A DNA stretch of 64,000 nt from Microbacterium sp. SORGH_AS_0428 (lineage in GTDB: Bacteria; Actinomycetota; Actinomycetes; Actinomycetales; Microbacteriaceae). Position numbers and translations under genes: made by a program. The stretch's first letter is position 1; each line of letters starts with the position of its first letter. This document shows, piece after piece, positions 18,635 to 27,058 of the stretch. The stretch spans positions 2,604,001 through 2,668,000 of the forward strand of contig NZ_JAVIZT010000001.1 of the NCBI RefSeq assembly GCF_031453615.1, in the 5' to 3' direction. Under the pieces are notes generated by a model. That model saw only the letters and a program-made list of their open reading frames with translations, had not been told where the DNA came from and made no database searches.

Positions 18635-19083
18635 GGGCGCGCTCGGGCCTCGCCGCCGTCCCTCTACTGGCCGTGCTCGTGCTGACCGCGTGCTCGTCGG
18701 TGGATGCGGATGCGGCGGATCGCCGGATGAACGAGGTGTTCGACGATCTCGTCGCTCAGGCGTCGGCGGTGGATCCCCAGGTGCTGCGCACGCTCGAGAC
18801 CGCCGCGCCGCGTACACAGGCATGTTCCCGGCCCGCCGACACCGAGCAGGTCGTGCTGACGGCGACGGGAGTCCTGGCGGTCGCCGCCGACGTCTCCGAG
18901 GCGGACGGTGTGCGAGACGACCTCGGCGAAAGCCTGGATCCCGAGGTGTGGCGACCTCTCGCCGACGCCGATCCCGGCGCGGAGAGTCAGGGCTGGATAT
19001 CGGAGGACGGGGTCACCGTGACCCTGGCCTCCGACGGCCCTGCGGTGGTGATCGCGGTCTTCTCGCCGTGCCTCCCAGGGTGA
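18631..19083 (+). CDS. Small secreted lipoprotein of unknown function
   Basis: A 150-residue protein starting at GTG 18631 and overlapping the previous stop by four bases. The N terminus RARSGLAAVPLLAVLVLTAC is a lipoprotein signal peptide with lipobox LTAC; the cysteine would be lipidated and anchor the protein to the outer face of the membrane. The mature part is acidic, has two further cysteines (QACSRP, FSPCLPG) and no recognised domain. Coupling to the HExxH protein suggests a joint cell-envelope role. Confidence 0.75.
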   Translation: MRARSGLAAVPLLAVLVLTACSSVDADAADRRMNEVFDDLVAQASAVDPQVLRTLETAAPRTQACSRPADTEQVVLTATGVLAVAADVSEADGVRDDLGESLDPEVWRPLADADPGAESQGWISEDGVTVTLASDGPAVVIAVFSPCLPG

Positions 19084-19227
19084 GCGCGTTCGCGCCCTCG
19101 TGTGCCATGCCGTACACTTGTGCGTGCAGTTGAAGTCTGCATTCTTTCGCCGTGCCCGTCATCGGGACGACACATCCCTTCGGATCAGGTCACGGCAGGA
19201 GTGCGGGCGCGAGACCTCCGGGTCTCT

Positions 19228-19300
<73 letters not shown>

Positions 19301-19345
19301 CGCGCCAGCGCATGCTGGCACGACGTAAGCGATTCAGGTGGGTGC

Positions 19346-19612
19346 ATGGTCCAGGACGAGCCGAAGGGCGAGGTCGTCGCCGCTGGCGGTGCCGCGCGCG
19401 AGAAGAAGCCCAACTTCTTCCTGCGCATCGTCATCTTCATCCGCCAGGTCTTCGCTGAGCTTCGCAAGGTCGTCACCCCGACGCGCAAGGAGCTGGTGAA
19501 GTTCACCGGCGTCGTCCTGGGCTTCGTCATCGTGATGATGGCGGTCGTCTACGGACTCGATGTCGTGTTCGTCTGGCTGACGACAGTCGTCTTCGGAATC
19601 CCCGGAGCCTGA
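19346..19612 (+). CDS. secE: Preprotein translocase subunit SecE
   Basis: An 88-residue subunit of the SecYEG translocon. The polar N-terminal half is followed by the SecE signature FIRQVFAELRKVVTPTRKEL, then a single transmembrane helix (VVLGFVIVMMAVVYGLDVVF). ATG 19346 is preferred over an upstream in-frame codon inside the tRNA. It lies between tRNA-Trp and nusG, the conserved bacterial order. Confidence 0.97.
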   Translation: MVQDEPKGEVVAAGGAAREKKPNFFLRIVIFIRQVFAELRKVVTPTRKELVKFTGVVLGFVIVMMAVVYGLDVVFVWLTTVVFGIPGA

Positions 19613-19665
19613 CATCGCGAGGCGCGGGTGTCGCCACCCGCAGACCAGAACGAGAGAGTACGTAA

Positions 19666-20754
19666 GTGTCTGAGAAATACACCGACGACGCCGATTGGGC
19701 GACCGCCGCCGAGCAGTCCAGTGAGGACGACGAGGCGCAGGAGGGCAACACCCTCGCCGCCGAGGAGCGCTCCGTCGAGGCCGCCGAGCACGTCGCGCTG
19801 CACATCGAGGGCGACGACGAAGACGAGGACTCGGACACCGGCTACGACGCGGATGCCGACGTCGAAGACCCCGAGGCCGACGCGATCGTGAACGACGCCC
19901 TGGAGATCGACGAAGCAGCCGAAGCCGAAGCGGCAGCCGAGGTGCTGACCGAATCGCTCGCCGAAGAAGAAGCAGAGCGCGCAGCCGAGGAGGCCGACGA
20001 AGTGACGCCCTACGACGGACCCGACATCAACGGCGAGCCGGACGCTCCCGTGCTCGACCCCGAGTTCGTGGCCGAGATCGATGACGCGGCCGCCGCCGTG
20101 GACGAGGTCGAGGAAGAGGTCGACGCGGACGCCGACCCCTACGAGGCGTTCCGTCAGGAGCTGCGCTCGCTCGAGGGCAAGTGGTACGTCATCCACTCGT
20201 ACGCCGGCTTCGAGCGCAAGGTGAAGGCCAACATCGAGCAGCGCAAGTCGACGCTCGAGGTCGAGGACGACATCTACCAGGTCGAGGTGCCGATGGAAGA
20301 CGTCGTCGAGATCAAGAACGGCCAGCGCAAGATGGTCACCCGCGTGCGCATCCCGGGCTACGTGCTCGTGCGCATGGAGCTCAACGAGGACACCTGGTCG
20401 GTCGTTCGCCACACGCCCGGCGTCACCGGGTTCGTCGGCAACGCCCACAACCCGACGCCGCTGCGGTTCGAAGAGGCGTTCAACATGCTGAAGAGCCTCG
20501 TCGAGATCAAGGACGTCGCCCCGGCGAAGTCCGGTGGCGGCAGCTCCGCTCCGGCGGCTGCCCGTGTCATCGCGGCAGAGGTCGACTACGAGATCGGCGA
20601 GACGATCACCATCAAGGAGGGCTCGTTCGCGGGTCTTCCCGGATCGATCAGCGAGATCAAGCCCGAGAGCGGCAAGCTCACGGTTCTCGTCTCGCTCTTC
20701 GAGCGCGAGACGCCGGTCGAGCTGTCGTTCGACCAGGTCTCCAAGATGGTCTGA
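19666..20754 (+). CDS. nusG: Transcription termination/antitermination factor NusG
   Basis: A 362-residue NusG from GTG 19666. The first ~160 residues are an unusually long, very acidic Glu/Asp/Ala-rich extension. The NGN domain follows ([20 protein letters not shown], then [20 protein letters not shown] and GVTGFVGN). The C-terminal KOW domain includes [20 protein letters not shown]. It binds RNA polymerase and couples it to ribosomes or Rho. Acidic extensions are usual in actinobacterial NusG, though this one is at the long end. A hairpin terminator follows within 16 bases. Confidence 0.96.
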   Translation: MSEKYTDDADWATAAEQSSEDDEAQEGNTLAAEERSVEAAEHVALHIEGDDEDEDSDTGYDADADVEDPEADAIVNDALEIDEAAEAEAAAEVLTESLAEEEAERAAEEADEVTPYDGPDINGEPDAPVLDPEFVAEIDDAAAAVDEVEEEVDADADPYEAFRQELRSLEGKWYVIHSYAGFERKVKANIEQRKSTLEVEDDIYQVEVPMEDVVEIKNGQRKMVTRVRIPGYVLVRMELNEDTWSVVRHTPGVTGFVGNAHNPTPLRFEEAFNMLKSLVEIKDVAPAKSGGGSSAPAAARVIAAEVDYEIGETITIKEGSFAGLPGSISEIKPESGKLTVLVSLFERETPVELSFDQVSKMV

Positions 20755-20769
20755 CCCACAGGTCTCCTC

Positions 20770-20804
20770 GAACGCCCCGCCCGGCTCAGCCAGGCGGGGC
20801 GTTC
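20770..20804 (+). terminator. Terminator after nusG
   Basis: A 12-bp perfect stem, GAACGCCCCGCC at 20770-20781 pairing with 20793-20804, followed by GTCGTTCG. It separates secE-nusG from the cohesin gene. Confidence 0.8.
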
Positions 20805-20821
20805 GTCGTTCGACCATGGCG

Positions 20822-20859
20822 CATGCCGGCATGGCGCCCCTTGGGATGAACCGATCGGT
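20822..20859. promoter_or_regulatory. Two short palindromes upstream of the cohesin gene
   Basis: Within the 240-base gap 20755-20994, two perfect palindromes occur: CATGCCGGCATG at 20822-20833 and ACCGATCGGT at 20850-20859. Such dyads often mark regulator sites, but I cannot name a regulator and no clear promoter boxes are visible. The rest of the gap holds the nusG terminator and the AGGAAGG ribosome site of the next gene at about 20976. Confidence 0.35.
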
Positions 20860-20994
20860 ACATCTTTTACCTGGCGGAAACACCCGCGCGCCCGAGCGGG
20901 AAATCCGCGCCTGTGACGCTGCAGGAGCACCAGACGTCCTCCGCGACAGCGCACCCGAGCGCGTCGCGGGCCCTCAGGAAGGATCCGCTCCCGC

Positions 20995-21714
20995 ATGCCC
21001 AGATTCATCCCGCGCCGCCTTGCGGCGGCCACAGCCGCTGCGGCGGCGCTGCTCGGTGCGACGCTGGTCGTCGCGCCCGCCGCCCACGCCGCCCCCGCCG
21101 TGACGGACGTCACGATCACCGCCACCGGCGCCGCCGAGGTCGGAGACACGATCACCGTCACGATCGCCGCAGCGAACGTCGAGGATCTCTATGCCTACGA
21201 CCTCGCGCTCGGCTACGACTCCGAGCTGGTCGCGTTCGACGAGGGCGGTGCCACCTTCCCGGGCGGCGGATTCAGCGACGCGACGGCGGACGCCGACCGC
21301 GGTCTCGCCTACCTGACGCACACCCGGCTCGGTACCTCGCCCGGGCTCGTCGGGGCGCAGCCCCTCGTCACCTTGACCTTCACGGCTCTCGCCGCAGGCG
21401 ACGCGGTGATCGAGCTCGTGTCGGCCGACCTCGTCGGTGCGGCGCGCGACACCGCCTCGCTCGACGTCTCGGCGATCGAACCCGCCACCTCCGCCATCAC
21501 CGCGGTCGTTGCCCCGCCGTCGCCGTCGCCGTCGCCGAGCGCGCCGTCGCCGAGCACCTCGACGCCTGCGGCCGTGCCGGCCGCGGCTTCGAGCGGACCG
21601 CTCGCCGCCACCGGCGTCGATGCCGCGCCGTGGCTCGTCGTCGGTGCGGCCGCTCTCGCCGTCGTCGCCTTCGGCGTCGTGCTGCTCGTGCGCCGCCGGG
21701 CGGTGACCCGATGA
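20995..21714 (+). CDS. Cohesin-domain protein with LAATG sorting signal
   Basis: A 239-residue surface protein. Residues 1-33 are a signal peptide (cleavage after AHA likely). Residues about 36-163 match a cohesin fold: VGDTITVTIAAANVEDLYAY, then a region of beta strands ending LVTLTFTALAAGDAVIEL. A Pro/Ser linker (174-200) leads to LAATG (203-207), a hydrophobic helix and RRRAVTR, a sortase anchor of the class-E LAxTG type. Cohesins bind dockerin modules. The next gene encodes an enzyme with a dockerin, so this protein probably displays that enzyme on the cell surface. The cohesin call rests on pattern, not alignment. Confidence 0.82.
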   Translation: MPRFIPRRLAAATAAAAALLGATLVVAPAAHAAPAVTDVTITATGAAEVGDTITVTIAAANVEDLYAYDLALGYDSELVAFDEGGATFPGGGFSDATADADRGLAYLTHTRLGTSPGLVGAQPLVTLTFTALAAGDAVIELVSADLVGAARDTASLDVSAIEPATSAITAVVAPPSPSPSPSAPSPSTSTPAAVPAAASSGPLAATGVDAAPWLVVGAAALAVVAFGVVLLVRRRAVTR

Positions 21715-21767
21715 GTCCTCGCGCCGCCGTCGTTCCCGCAACCTTCGCGTCCTCCAGGAGAGCGTCC

Positions 21768-23621
21768 ATGTCCACCCGCACCACACGCACGATCGCCGCC
21801 GCGGCGGTACTGGGCACCGTCACCGCCGTCATGGCCGTGGCGCCCGCCTTCGCCGAGCCGGAGCCCACCGCATCCGCCGCGATGCTCGCTCCGTACTACA
21901 CCGAGCTCGATCTCACCGGTGACCGTCAGGTCGACGCCGACGACCTCGCCGTCGCTGCGCGCCATCTCGGGATCACGGCCGCTGACGCCGGGTGGTCGGA
22001 GATCGCCGTGATCGATACCGACGCGGACGGTGCGATCACGATCGCGGATCTCGCCGCCCTGTCGCAGCGCATGATCTACGACGACGGCCCGTTCGAGCTG
22101 GTCGAGGCCTCCACCGTCGACATGCAGGCGGCGATGAACGCCGGCGTGATCACCTCGGTGGAGCTCACCCAGGCCTACCTGAACCGCATCGAGGCCTACG
22201 ACGACAAGGTGGTCACGTACCCGGTCGACCCCGCTGCCCCCTCCGGGGCGACGGCGACGACCGCCCGCCCCCTCAACTCGATCATCACCACGAGCAGCAC
22301 CGCCCTCGCTGCGGCCGCCGCCGCCGACGCGGAGCGCGCCGCGCACGGCATGACCAGCATGCTGCTGGGCGTGCCCGTCGCGGTCAAGGACAACTACAAC
22401 ACGAAGGACATGGTCACGACCGGCGGCTGCGGTTGCTGGAACGACAACCAGACCGCCGGCGACGCCCACATGGTCGAAGGGCTCCGTGCCGATGGGGCGG
22501 TCATCATCGCCAAGGCGAGCCTCGACGAGTTCGCCTACGGGTTCAGCTCGCAGTTCTCCGCCTTCCAGCCGGCCGGCTCCTCGTTGTACGTCGCGAGCCC
22601 GTACGACACGACCAAGACGGCGGGTGGCTCGTCGGGCGGGACGGGAGCCGCCATCGCGGCGAACCTCGCCGGCATCGGTTTCGGCACCGACACGGGCGGC
22701 TCGATCCGCGTGCCTTCCTCCTACAACCAGCTCGTCGGCATCCGGCCCACGGTGGGCCTCGCGAGCCGCGACGGCATCATTCCCCTCGCCCTCTCGCAGG
22801 ACACCGGCGGTCCGATCGCGCGCAGCGTGACGGATGCGGCGCTGGCCCTCGATGCCGTCGTCGGCGTGGATGAGAACGACGCCATCACCCAGCGCCAGGT
22901 CGGCAAGGTTCCGGAGTCGTACGCGTCCTTCCTCGACTCGGGCGCTCTCAAGGGCGCGCGGATCGGCGTGATCGGCTCGCTCAGCGGCACGGGGGAGACC
23001 GCGGCGCGCTTCGCGGCGGCTCGCGACCTGCTGACCGCGCAGGGAGCGACCGTCGTCACGATCACCCCGCCCGCCGAGTTCAGCGCCGTCACGGGCGAGA
23101 ACTCGGGCTCGACCAACGAGTTCAAGCACGACCTCGACGAGTACATCGCGTCGTACCTGAACCCGAACGTCACCGCCCGCAGTCTGCAGGCGATCATCGA
23201 CAGCGGGAACTTCGTGCCCGGCTACCGCAGCATCTACGTGTCCCGCAACGCCGTCACCCCCGAGACGTACGAGGCATGGGCCGGCGCCGAGGGATCGCAC
23301 ACGCGTCAGATCGCCGCGGGCAAGGCGCTCGTCACGCAGATGATGGACGATGCCGACCTCGACGCGATCATCTACCCGAGCACGAGCGCCTACGGCACGT
23401 TCAGCAGCAGCTACATGCGGCTGAGCCCCAACACCGGGCTCCCCGCGGTGACCGTGCCGATGAGCGCATCGGGCACGGCTGAAGGCGGGCAGACGGTCGG
23501 GACGAACATCGAGTTCCTCGGACGTGACTTCTCCGAGGGCACGCTGATCGGTCTGGCGTACAGCTACGAGCAGGTCACGCACGCTCGCACATCGCCGCGC
23601 ATCTTCGGCGCGCTGCAGTAG
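21768..23621 (+). CDS. Secreted amidase with N-terminal dockerin-like module
   Basis: A 617-residue secreted enzyme. Residues 1-29 are a signal peptide ending APAFA. Two calcium-binding repeats follow: DLTGDRQVDADD (Asp48, Thr50, Asp52, Asp56, Asp59) and DTDADGAITIAD (Asp83, Asp85, Asp87, Asp94). These are the 1-3-5-(9)-12 pattern of type I dockerin. The rest is amidase-signature family: PVAVKDNY (Lys207), TAGGSSGGTGA (cis-Ser near 288) and FGTDTGGSIRVPSS (Ser312) form the Ser-cisSer-Lys triad. ATG 21768 has AGGAGAG upstream; ATG 21711 overlapping the cohesin stop is an alternative. A dockerin at the N terminus is unusual; substrate unknown. Confidence 0.87.
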   Translation: MSTRTTRTIAAAAVLGTVTAVMAVAPAFAEPEPTASAAMLAPYYTELDLTGDRQVDADDLAVAARHLGITAADAGWSEIAVIDTDADGAITIADLAALSQRMIYDDGPFELVEASTVDMQAAMNAGVITSVELTQAYLNRIEAYDDKVVTYPVDPAAPSGATATTARPLNSIITTSSTALAAAAAADAERAAHGMTSMLLGVPVAVKDNYNTKDMVTTGGCGCWNDNQTAGDAHMVEGLRADGAVIIAKASLDEFAYGFSSQFSAFQPAGSSLYVASPYDTTKTAGGSSGGTGAAIAANLAGIGFGTDTGGSIRVPSSYNQLVGIRPTVGLASRDGIIPLALSQDTGGPIARSVTDAALALDAVVGVDENDAITQRQVGKVPESYASFLDSGALKGARIGVIGSLSGTGETAARFAAARDLLTAQGATVVTITPPAEFSAVTGENSGSTNEFKHDLDEYIASYLNPNVTARSLQAIIDSGNFVPGYRSIYVSRNAVTPETYEAWAGAEGSHTRQIAAGKALVTQMMDDADLDAIIYPSTSAYGTFSSSYMRLSPNTGLPAVTVPMSASGTAEGGQTVGTNIEFLGRDFSEGTLIGLAYSYEQVTHARTSPRIFGALQ

Positions 23622-23633
23622 TCCGTCCTGCGC

Positions 23634-23666
23634 GACCGCCCCGCCGGAACCTCCGGCGGGGCGGTC
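23634..23666 (+). terminator. Terminator after the dockerin-amidase gene
   Basis: A perfect 15-bp stem, GACCGCCCCGCCGGA at 23634-23648 and its complement at 23652-23666, with loop ACC, followed by GTCTTCCC. Confidence 0.85.
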
Positions 23667-23710
23667 GTCTTCCCGCGCCCGTCCGTGATCCGGCGCGCCC
23701 GGCGATGCGG

Positions 23711-23716
23711 TAGAGT
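23711..23716 (+). promoter_or_regulatory. Possible -10 box of the rplK-rplA promoter
   Basis: TAGAGT fits the actinobacterial -10 pattern TAnnnT and lies in the 154-base stretch between the amidase terminator and rplK. No convincing -35 box is seen. If correct it gives a leader of about 100 bases. The leader ends in a purine-rich GAAAGGAAAAAAGA ribosome site directly before rplK. Confidence 0.35.
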
Positions 23717-23820
23717 GTTGTGGTTTGCGTGCCGCTCCGGCGCGCTGCGACAACCGCTTCCCTCGACGGGATGCGGGAGAGCCGATGCATCCGGCATCCG
23801 CTCGATGAAAGGAAAAAAGA

Positions 23821-24252
23821 ATGGCACCGAAGAAGAAGGTGACCGGCCTGATCAAGCTTCAGATCAACGCCGGTGCAGCCAACCCGGCGCCGCCGATCGG
23901 CCCCGCGCTCGGTCAGCATGGCGTCAACATCATGGAGTTCTGCAAGGCGTACAACGCCGCGACCGAGTCGCAGCGCGGCAACGTCATCCCCGTGGAGATC
24001 ACCGTCTACGAGGACCGCAGCTTCACCTTCATCCTGAAGACCCCGCCCGCCGCGGAGCTCATCAAGAAGGCCGCCGGCGTCGCCAAGGGGTCGAAGACCC
24101 CCCACACCGTCAAGGTCGCGAAGCTCACCAAGGACCAGGTGCGCCAGATCGCCGAGACGAAGATGCCCGACCTGAACGCGAACGACATCGAGGCTGCCTC
24201 GCTGATCATCGCCGGCACCGCCCGCTCCATGGGCATCACGGTCGAGGACTGA
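23821..24252 (+). CDS. rplK: 50S ribosomal protein L11
   Basis: A 143-residue ribosomal protein of the GTPase-associated centre, binding 23S rRNA near the L10-L12 stalk. It begins [20 protein letters not shown] with the [18 protein letters not shown] signature. The C-terminal rRNA-binding domain includes [20 protein letters not shown] and SMGI. It is followed 14 bases later by rplA, the conserved pair. Confidence 0.98.
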   Translation: MAPKKKVTGLIKLQINAGAANPAPPIGPALGQHGVNIMEFCKAYNAATESQRGNVIPVEITVYEDRSFTFILKTPPAAELIKKAAGVAKGSKTPHTVKVAKLTKDQVRQIAETKMPDLNANDIEAASLIIAGTARSMGITVED

Positions 24253-24266
24253 GGGAGATAACGAAC

Positions 24267-24959
24267 ATGGCTACCAAGTCCAAGGCATTCCGCGCGGCCG
24301 CCGAGAAGATCGAGGCTGACAAGTTCTACACCCCGACCGAGGCCGTGACCCTCGCGAAGGAGACCGGGTCGAAGAAGTTCGACTCCACCGTCGAGGTCGC
24401 CCTCAAGCTGTCGGTCGACCCCCGCAAGGCGGACCAGATGGTGCGCGGCACCGTCATCCTCCCGCACGGCACGGGCAAGACCGCCCGCGTCATCGTCTTC
24501 GCGACGGGCCCGGCCGCTGAGGCCGCTCTCGCTGCGGGCGCGGACGAGGTCGGCGGCGCAGAGCTGATCGAGAAGGTCGCGGGCGGCTACACGTCGTTCG
24601 ACGCCGCCGTCTCGACCCCCGAGCTGATGGGTCAGGTCGGTCGTCTCGGTAAGGTCCTCGGTCCCCGCGGCCTCATGCCGAACCCGAAGACCGGCACGGT
24701 CACCCCGAACCCGGCCAAGGCCGTCGAGGAGATCAAGGGCGGCAAGATCGAGTTCCGCGTCGACAAGCACGCCAACGTGCACTTCGTCGTGGGCAAGGCG
24801 TCGTTCTCGGCCGACCAGCTCGACGAGAACCTGAAGGCCGCTCTCGAGGAGATCGTCCGTCTGAAGCCGTCCAGCTCCAAGGGCCGTTACATCCAGAAGG
24901 GTGCGGTGTCGACCACGTTCGGCCCCGGCATCCCGCTGGATGTCAACGCTCTGGTCTGA
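24267..24959 (+). CDS. rplA: 50S ribosomal protein L1
   Basis: A 230-residue protein of the L1 stalk that helps release deacylated tRNA. Signatures include [40 protein letters not shown] and [15 protein letters not shown]. It forms an operon with rplK. In many bacteria L1 represses its own mRNA; no L1-site mimic was confirmed here. A strong UUCG-loop terminator follows. Confidence 0.98.
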   Translation: MATKSKAFRAAAEKIEADKFYTPTEAVTLAKETGSKKFDSTVEVALKLSVDPRKADQMVRGTVILPHGTGKTARVIVFATGPAAEAALAAGADEVGGAELIEKVAGGYTSFDAAVSTPELMGQVGRLGKVLGPRGLMPNPKTGTVTPNPAKAVEEIKGGKIEFRVDKHANVHFVVGKASFSADQLDENLKAALEEIVRLKPSSSKGRYIQKGAVSTTFGPGIPLDVNALV

Positions 24960-24970
24960 GACACGTCTCA

Positions 24971-25006
24971 CAGGAAGGGCCCCGTCTTCGGACGGGGCCC
25001 TTCCTG
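24971..25006. terminator. Bidirectional terminator with UUCG tetraloop
   Basis: A perfect 16-bp stem, CAGGAAGGGCCCCGTC at 24971-24986, complement at 24991-25006, loop TTCG. It lies between convergent rplA and the acylphosphatase gene, whose stop is at 25012. Confidence 0.9.
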
Positions 25007-25011
25007 CATGC

Positions 25012-25287
25012 TCAGGCGTCTTCTCGGATGTCGAAGCTGAGTGGTCCGGTGGGCGTGGTCTCCGAGACCTCCACGCGCTCGACATGCGCTGCGGTCGGTC
25101 CTTTGCGAAGCCAGTCGATCATCCGGTCCACGCGCCCTTCCTCGCCGTGGAGCTCGGCCTCGACCGTGCCGTCCCGACGGTTTCGCACCCAGCCGGCGAC
25201 GCCGAGGCGAGCGGCGGCGTCGTGGGCGGCGTAACGGAAGCCGACGCCCTGCACGGCGCCGCTGACGATCACTCGGACATGACGCAT
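25012..25287 (-). CDS. acyP: Acylphosphatase
   Basis: A 91-residue cytoplasmic enzyme that hydrolyses carboxyl-phosphate bonds such as acetyl phosphate or carbamoyl phosphate. The family pattern is clear: VSGAVQGVGFRYAAHDAAAR with catalytic Arg18, and GWVRNRRDGTVEAEL with catalytic Asn36. The start at 25287 is chosen because it gives the standard length and begins MRHVRVIVSG. A much longer open frame continues upstream but lacks family similarity. It is a single gene between two convergent neighbours. Confidence 0.95.
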   Translation of the reverse strand: MRHVRVIVSGAVQGVGFRYAAHDAAARLGVAGWVRNRRDGTVEAELHGEEGRVDRMIDWLRKGPTAAHVERVEVSETTPTGPLSFDIREDA

Positions 25288-25376
25288 GTGCACATTGTGC
25301 CGTGCACGCACCGACGGCGCTCTGGGCTGTCGCGAACGACGAGCGGGTGGGAGGATGCGTCGGGCGTGCGTCCGCA

Positions 25377-26096
25377 TCAGCCTCCCAGGACGAGGCTGAG
25401 CGCGATGAGGGCCATGACGACGGCGATGATCGCGTCGAGGATGCGCCATGCCGCCCGGGAGTCGAACAACCGCCCGAGAAGCCGGGCGCCGTACGCGAGC
25501 GAGAAGAACCAGGCCAGGCTCGCCGTCATCGCGCCGGCCGCGAACCACCACCTCGTGTCGCCGTGCGTGCTCGCCACGGATCCGAGCAGGAAGACCGTGT
25601 CGAGGTACACGTGCGGATTGAGCCAGGTCAGCGCCAGGCACGTCAGCAGCGCCGCGGTGCGCGAGGTGCGCGCCGGGACGGATGCGGTCGCCGCGGGCGG
25701 GGCGGCGCGCGACGTCTGCACGGTGGCACCGCCTTCCCTCGCCTCATCTGCCCCATCCGGCATCGTGGTCACCACCTCTCGTGCAGACGTCGCGTCGGCG
25801 GAGGGCAGGCCGCCGCCTTGCCATGCCCTGCGCGCCGCGAGCAGGGCGTACGCGAGCAGGAACGCCGCCCCCGCCCATCGCGCGACCTGCACCGCCCACG
25901 GGGCGGCCTCGAGTACGAGCCCGAGGCCCGACACGCCGACGGCGATGAGCGCCGCATCCGAGGCGGCGCAGACGAGCGCGACCGTGAGAACGTGCTCCCG
26001 GCGGATGCCCTGGCGCAGGACGAACAGGTTCTGCGCGCCGATGGCGACGATGAGCGAGAGGCCGAGGCTGAGGCCCGCGGCGAGCGAGGGGAACAC
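25377..26096 (-). CDS. lysE: LysE-family L-lysine/arginine exporter
   Basis: A 239-residue inner-membrane exporter of basic amino acids. The N terminus GLSLGLSLIVAIGAQNLFVL is the LysE signature (GAQN). Six hydrophobic segments are visible; the second half has LTWLNPHVYLDTVFLLG, also diagnostic. A long Ala/Thr-rich polar loop (about residues 95-145) separates the halves. It is divergent from the LysR-type gene lysG with 68 bases between starts, the arrangement known from Corynebacterium where LysG activates lysE in response to lysine or arginine. Confidence 0.93.
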   Translation of the reverse strand: MFPSLAAGLSLGLSLIVAIGAQNLFVLRQGIRREHVLTVALVCAASDAALIAVGVSGLGLVLEAAPWAVQVARWAGAAFLLAYALLAARRAWQGGGLPSADATSAREVVTTMPDGADEAREGGATVQTSRAAPPAATASVPARTSRTAALLTCLALTWLNPHVYLDTVFLLGSVASTHGDTRWWFAAGAMTASLAWFFSLAYGARLLGRLFDSRAAWRILDAIIAVVMALIALSLVLGG

Positions 26097-26120
26097 GCTC
26101 CGACGCTATGGTCGGTCGGG

Positions 26121-26167
26121 CATGAGCACCAGTTCGGATTCCTTCATCGTCATAAGCTGTGCTCATG
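26121..26167. promoter_or_regulatory. Inverted repeat in the lysE-lysG divergent region
   Basis: CATGAGCAC at 26121-26129 is perfectly repeated in inverse as GTGCTCATG at 26159-26167, separated by 29 bases. The right arm contains the lysG start codon. The dyad spans most of the shared promoter region and could be the LysG binding site, coupling lysE activation to autoregulation. TCATAAG at about 26149 may be part of a promoter. Confidence 0.45.
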
Positions 26168-27058
26168 ATCGATCTCCCGGCTGACCTCGCGGCGACGCTC
26201 GCGGCGGTGGTCGACACCGGCACGATGGATGCGGCGGCTCGCCGATTGCACATCACCCCCTCGGCGGTCAGCCAGCGCATCCGTGCGCTCGAGGAGCGGC
26301 TGGGCCGTGTGCTGCTCGTGCGGTCGAAGCCCGCCCGCGCGACCGCCGACGGTGAACGTGTCGTGCGTCTGGCTCGGCAGTACGCGCTGCTCTCGCACGA
26401 TGTGATGCGGGAGCTCGGAGAGCCGGGCGAAGGGGAGGGGCGGTCGGCGGTCAGTCTGTCGCTCGCCGTCAATGCGGATTCGTTGTCGACCTGGTTCGTC
26501 GCCGCCCTGTCACAGGTCGCCGCGGTGCACGACGTGGTGTTCGATCTCCATCGGGACGACCAGGACTTCACCGCCGAGCTGCTGGCGTCGGGGCGCGTGG
26601 TCGCCGCCGTCACGTCACGGTCCGACCCCGTGGCCGGATGCCGGGTACGACCTCTCGGGGCGATGCGCTACCGGGCCGTGGCGACACCGGCGCGCGCGCG
26701 GGAGATCGAGCGTCTGGGGGCGGAGCGCGCACCGGTCGTCGATTACGACCGCCGCGACGAACTGCAGACCAGGTGGTTGCGCGAGCGGGGTGTCGATCCC
26801 GCGGCGCCGCCCCGCAGCTTCGTGCCCGGCTCGCACGCCTTCGCCGATGCGGTGCGCGGGGGTCTCGGATGGGGGATGCTGCCAGATCTCCAGACCGGGA
26901 CGGACCTCGCCGACGGCGCGCTCGTGCTGCTTCCCGGGTCGCCCGTCGACGTCCCGCTGTACTGGCAGCAGTGGAACCTGACGTCGTCGCTGCTGGATGC
27001 GGTCGCGGACGCGGTGGCGGAGACCGCGACGAGGGCGCTGAGGATCACGCCTCGGTGA
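26165..27058 (+). CDS. lysG: LysR-type regulator of basic amino acid export (LysG/ArgP type)
   Basis: A 297-residue LysR-family regulator. The N-terminal helix-turn-helix has DLAATLAAVVDTGTMDAAAR, LHITPSAVSQRIRALEERLG and RVLLVRSKPARATADGERVV, the last being distinctive of LysG/ArgP rather than general LysR proteins. An effector-binding domain follows. It should sense lysine/arginine and activate lysE. ATG 26165 is preferred; GTG 26159 adds only two residues. Its stop codon lies inside the convergent oxidoreductase gene (14-base overlap, 27045-27058). Confidence 0.92.
   Translation: MIDLPADLAATLAAVVDTGTMDAAARRLHITPSAVSQRIRALEERLGRVLLVRSKPARATADGERVVRLARQYALLSHDVMRELGEPGEGEGRSAVSLSLAVNADSLSTWFVAALSQVAAVHDVVFDLHRDDQDFTAELLASGRVVAAVTSRSDPVAGCRVRPLGAMRYRAVATPARAREIERLGAERAPVVDYDRRDELQTRWLRERGVDPAAPPRSFVPGSHAFADAVRGGLGWGMLPDLQTGTDLADGALVLLPGSPVDVPLYWQQWNLTSSLLDAVADAVAETATRALRITPR

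Noticed and set aside
20034..20034. Possible programmed frameshift or error in nusG because of its long acidic N terminus
   Set aside because: The frame is continuous, and acidic extensions are normal for actinobacterial NusG.
21309..23855. An 848-codon minus-strand frame over the amidase
   Set aside because: Antisense shadow without ribosome site or domain pattern; the plus-strand amidase has complete motifs.
27045..27058. Fourteen-base overlap of convergent lysG and oxidoreductase ends as a sign of a frameshift
   Set aside because: Both C termini look complete; short convergent overlaps are ordinary in compact genomes.
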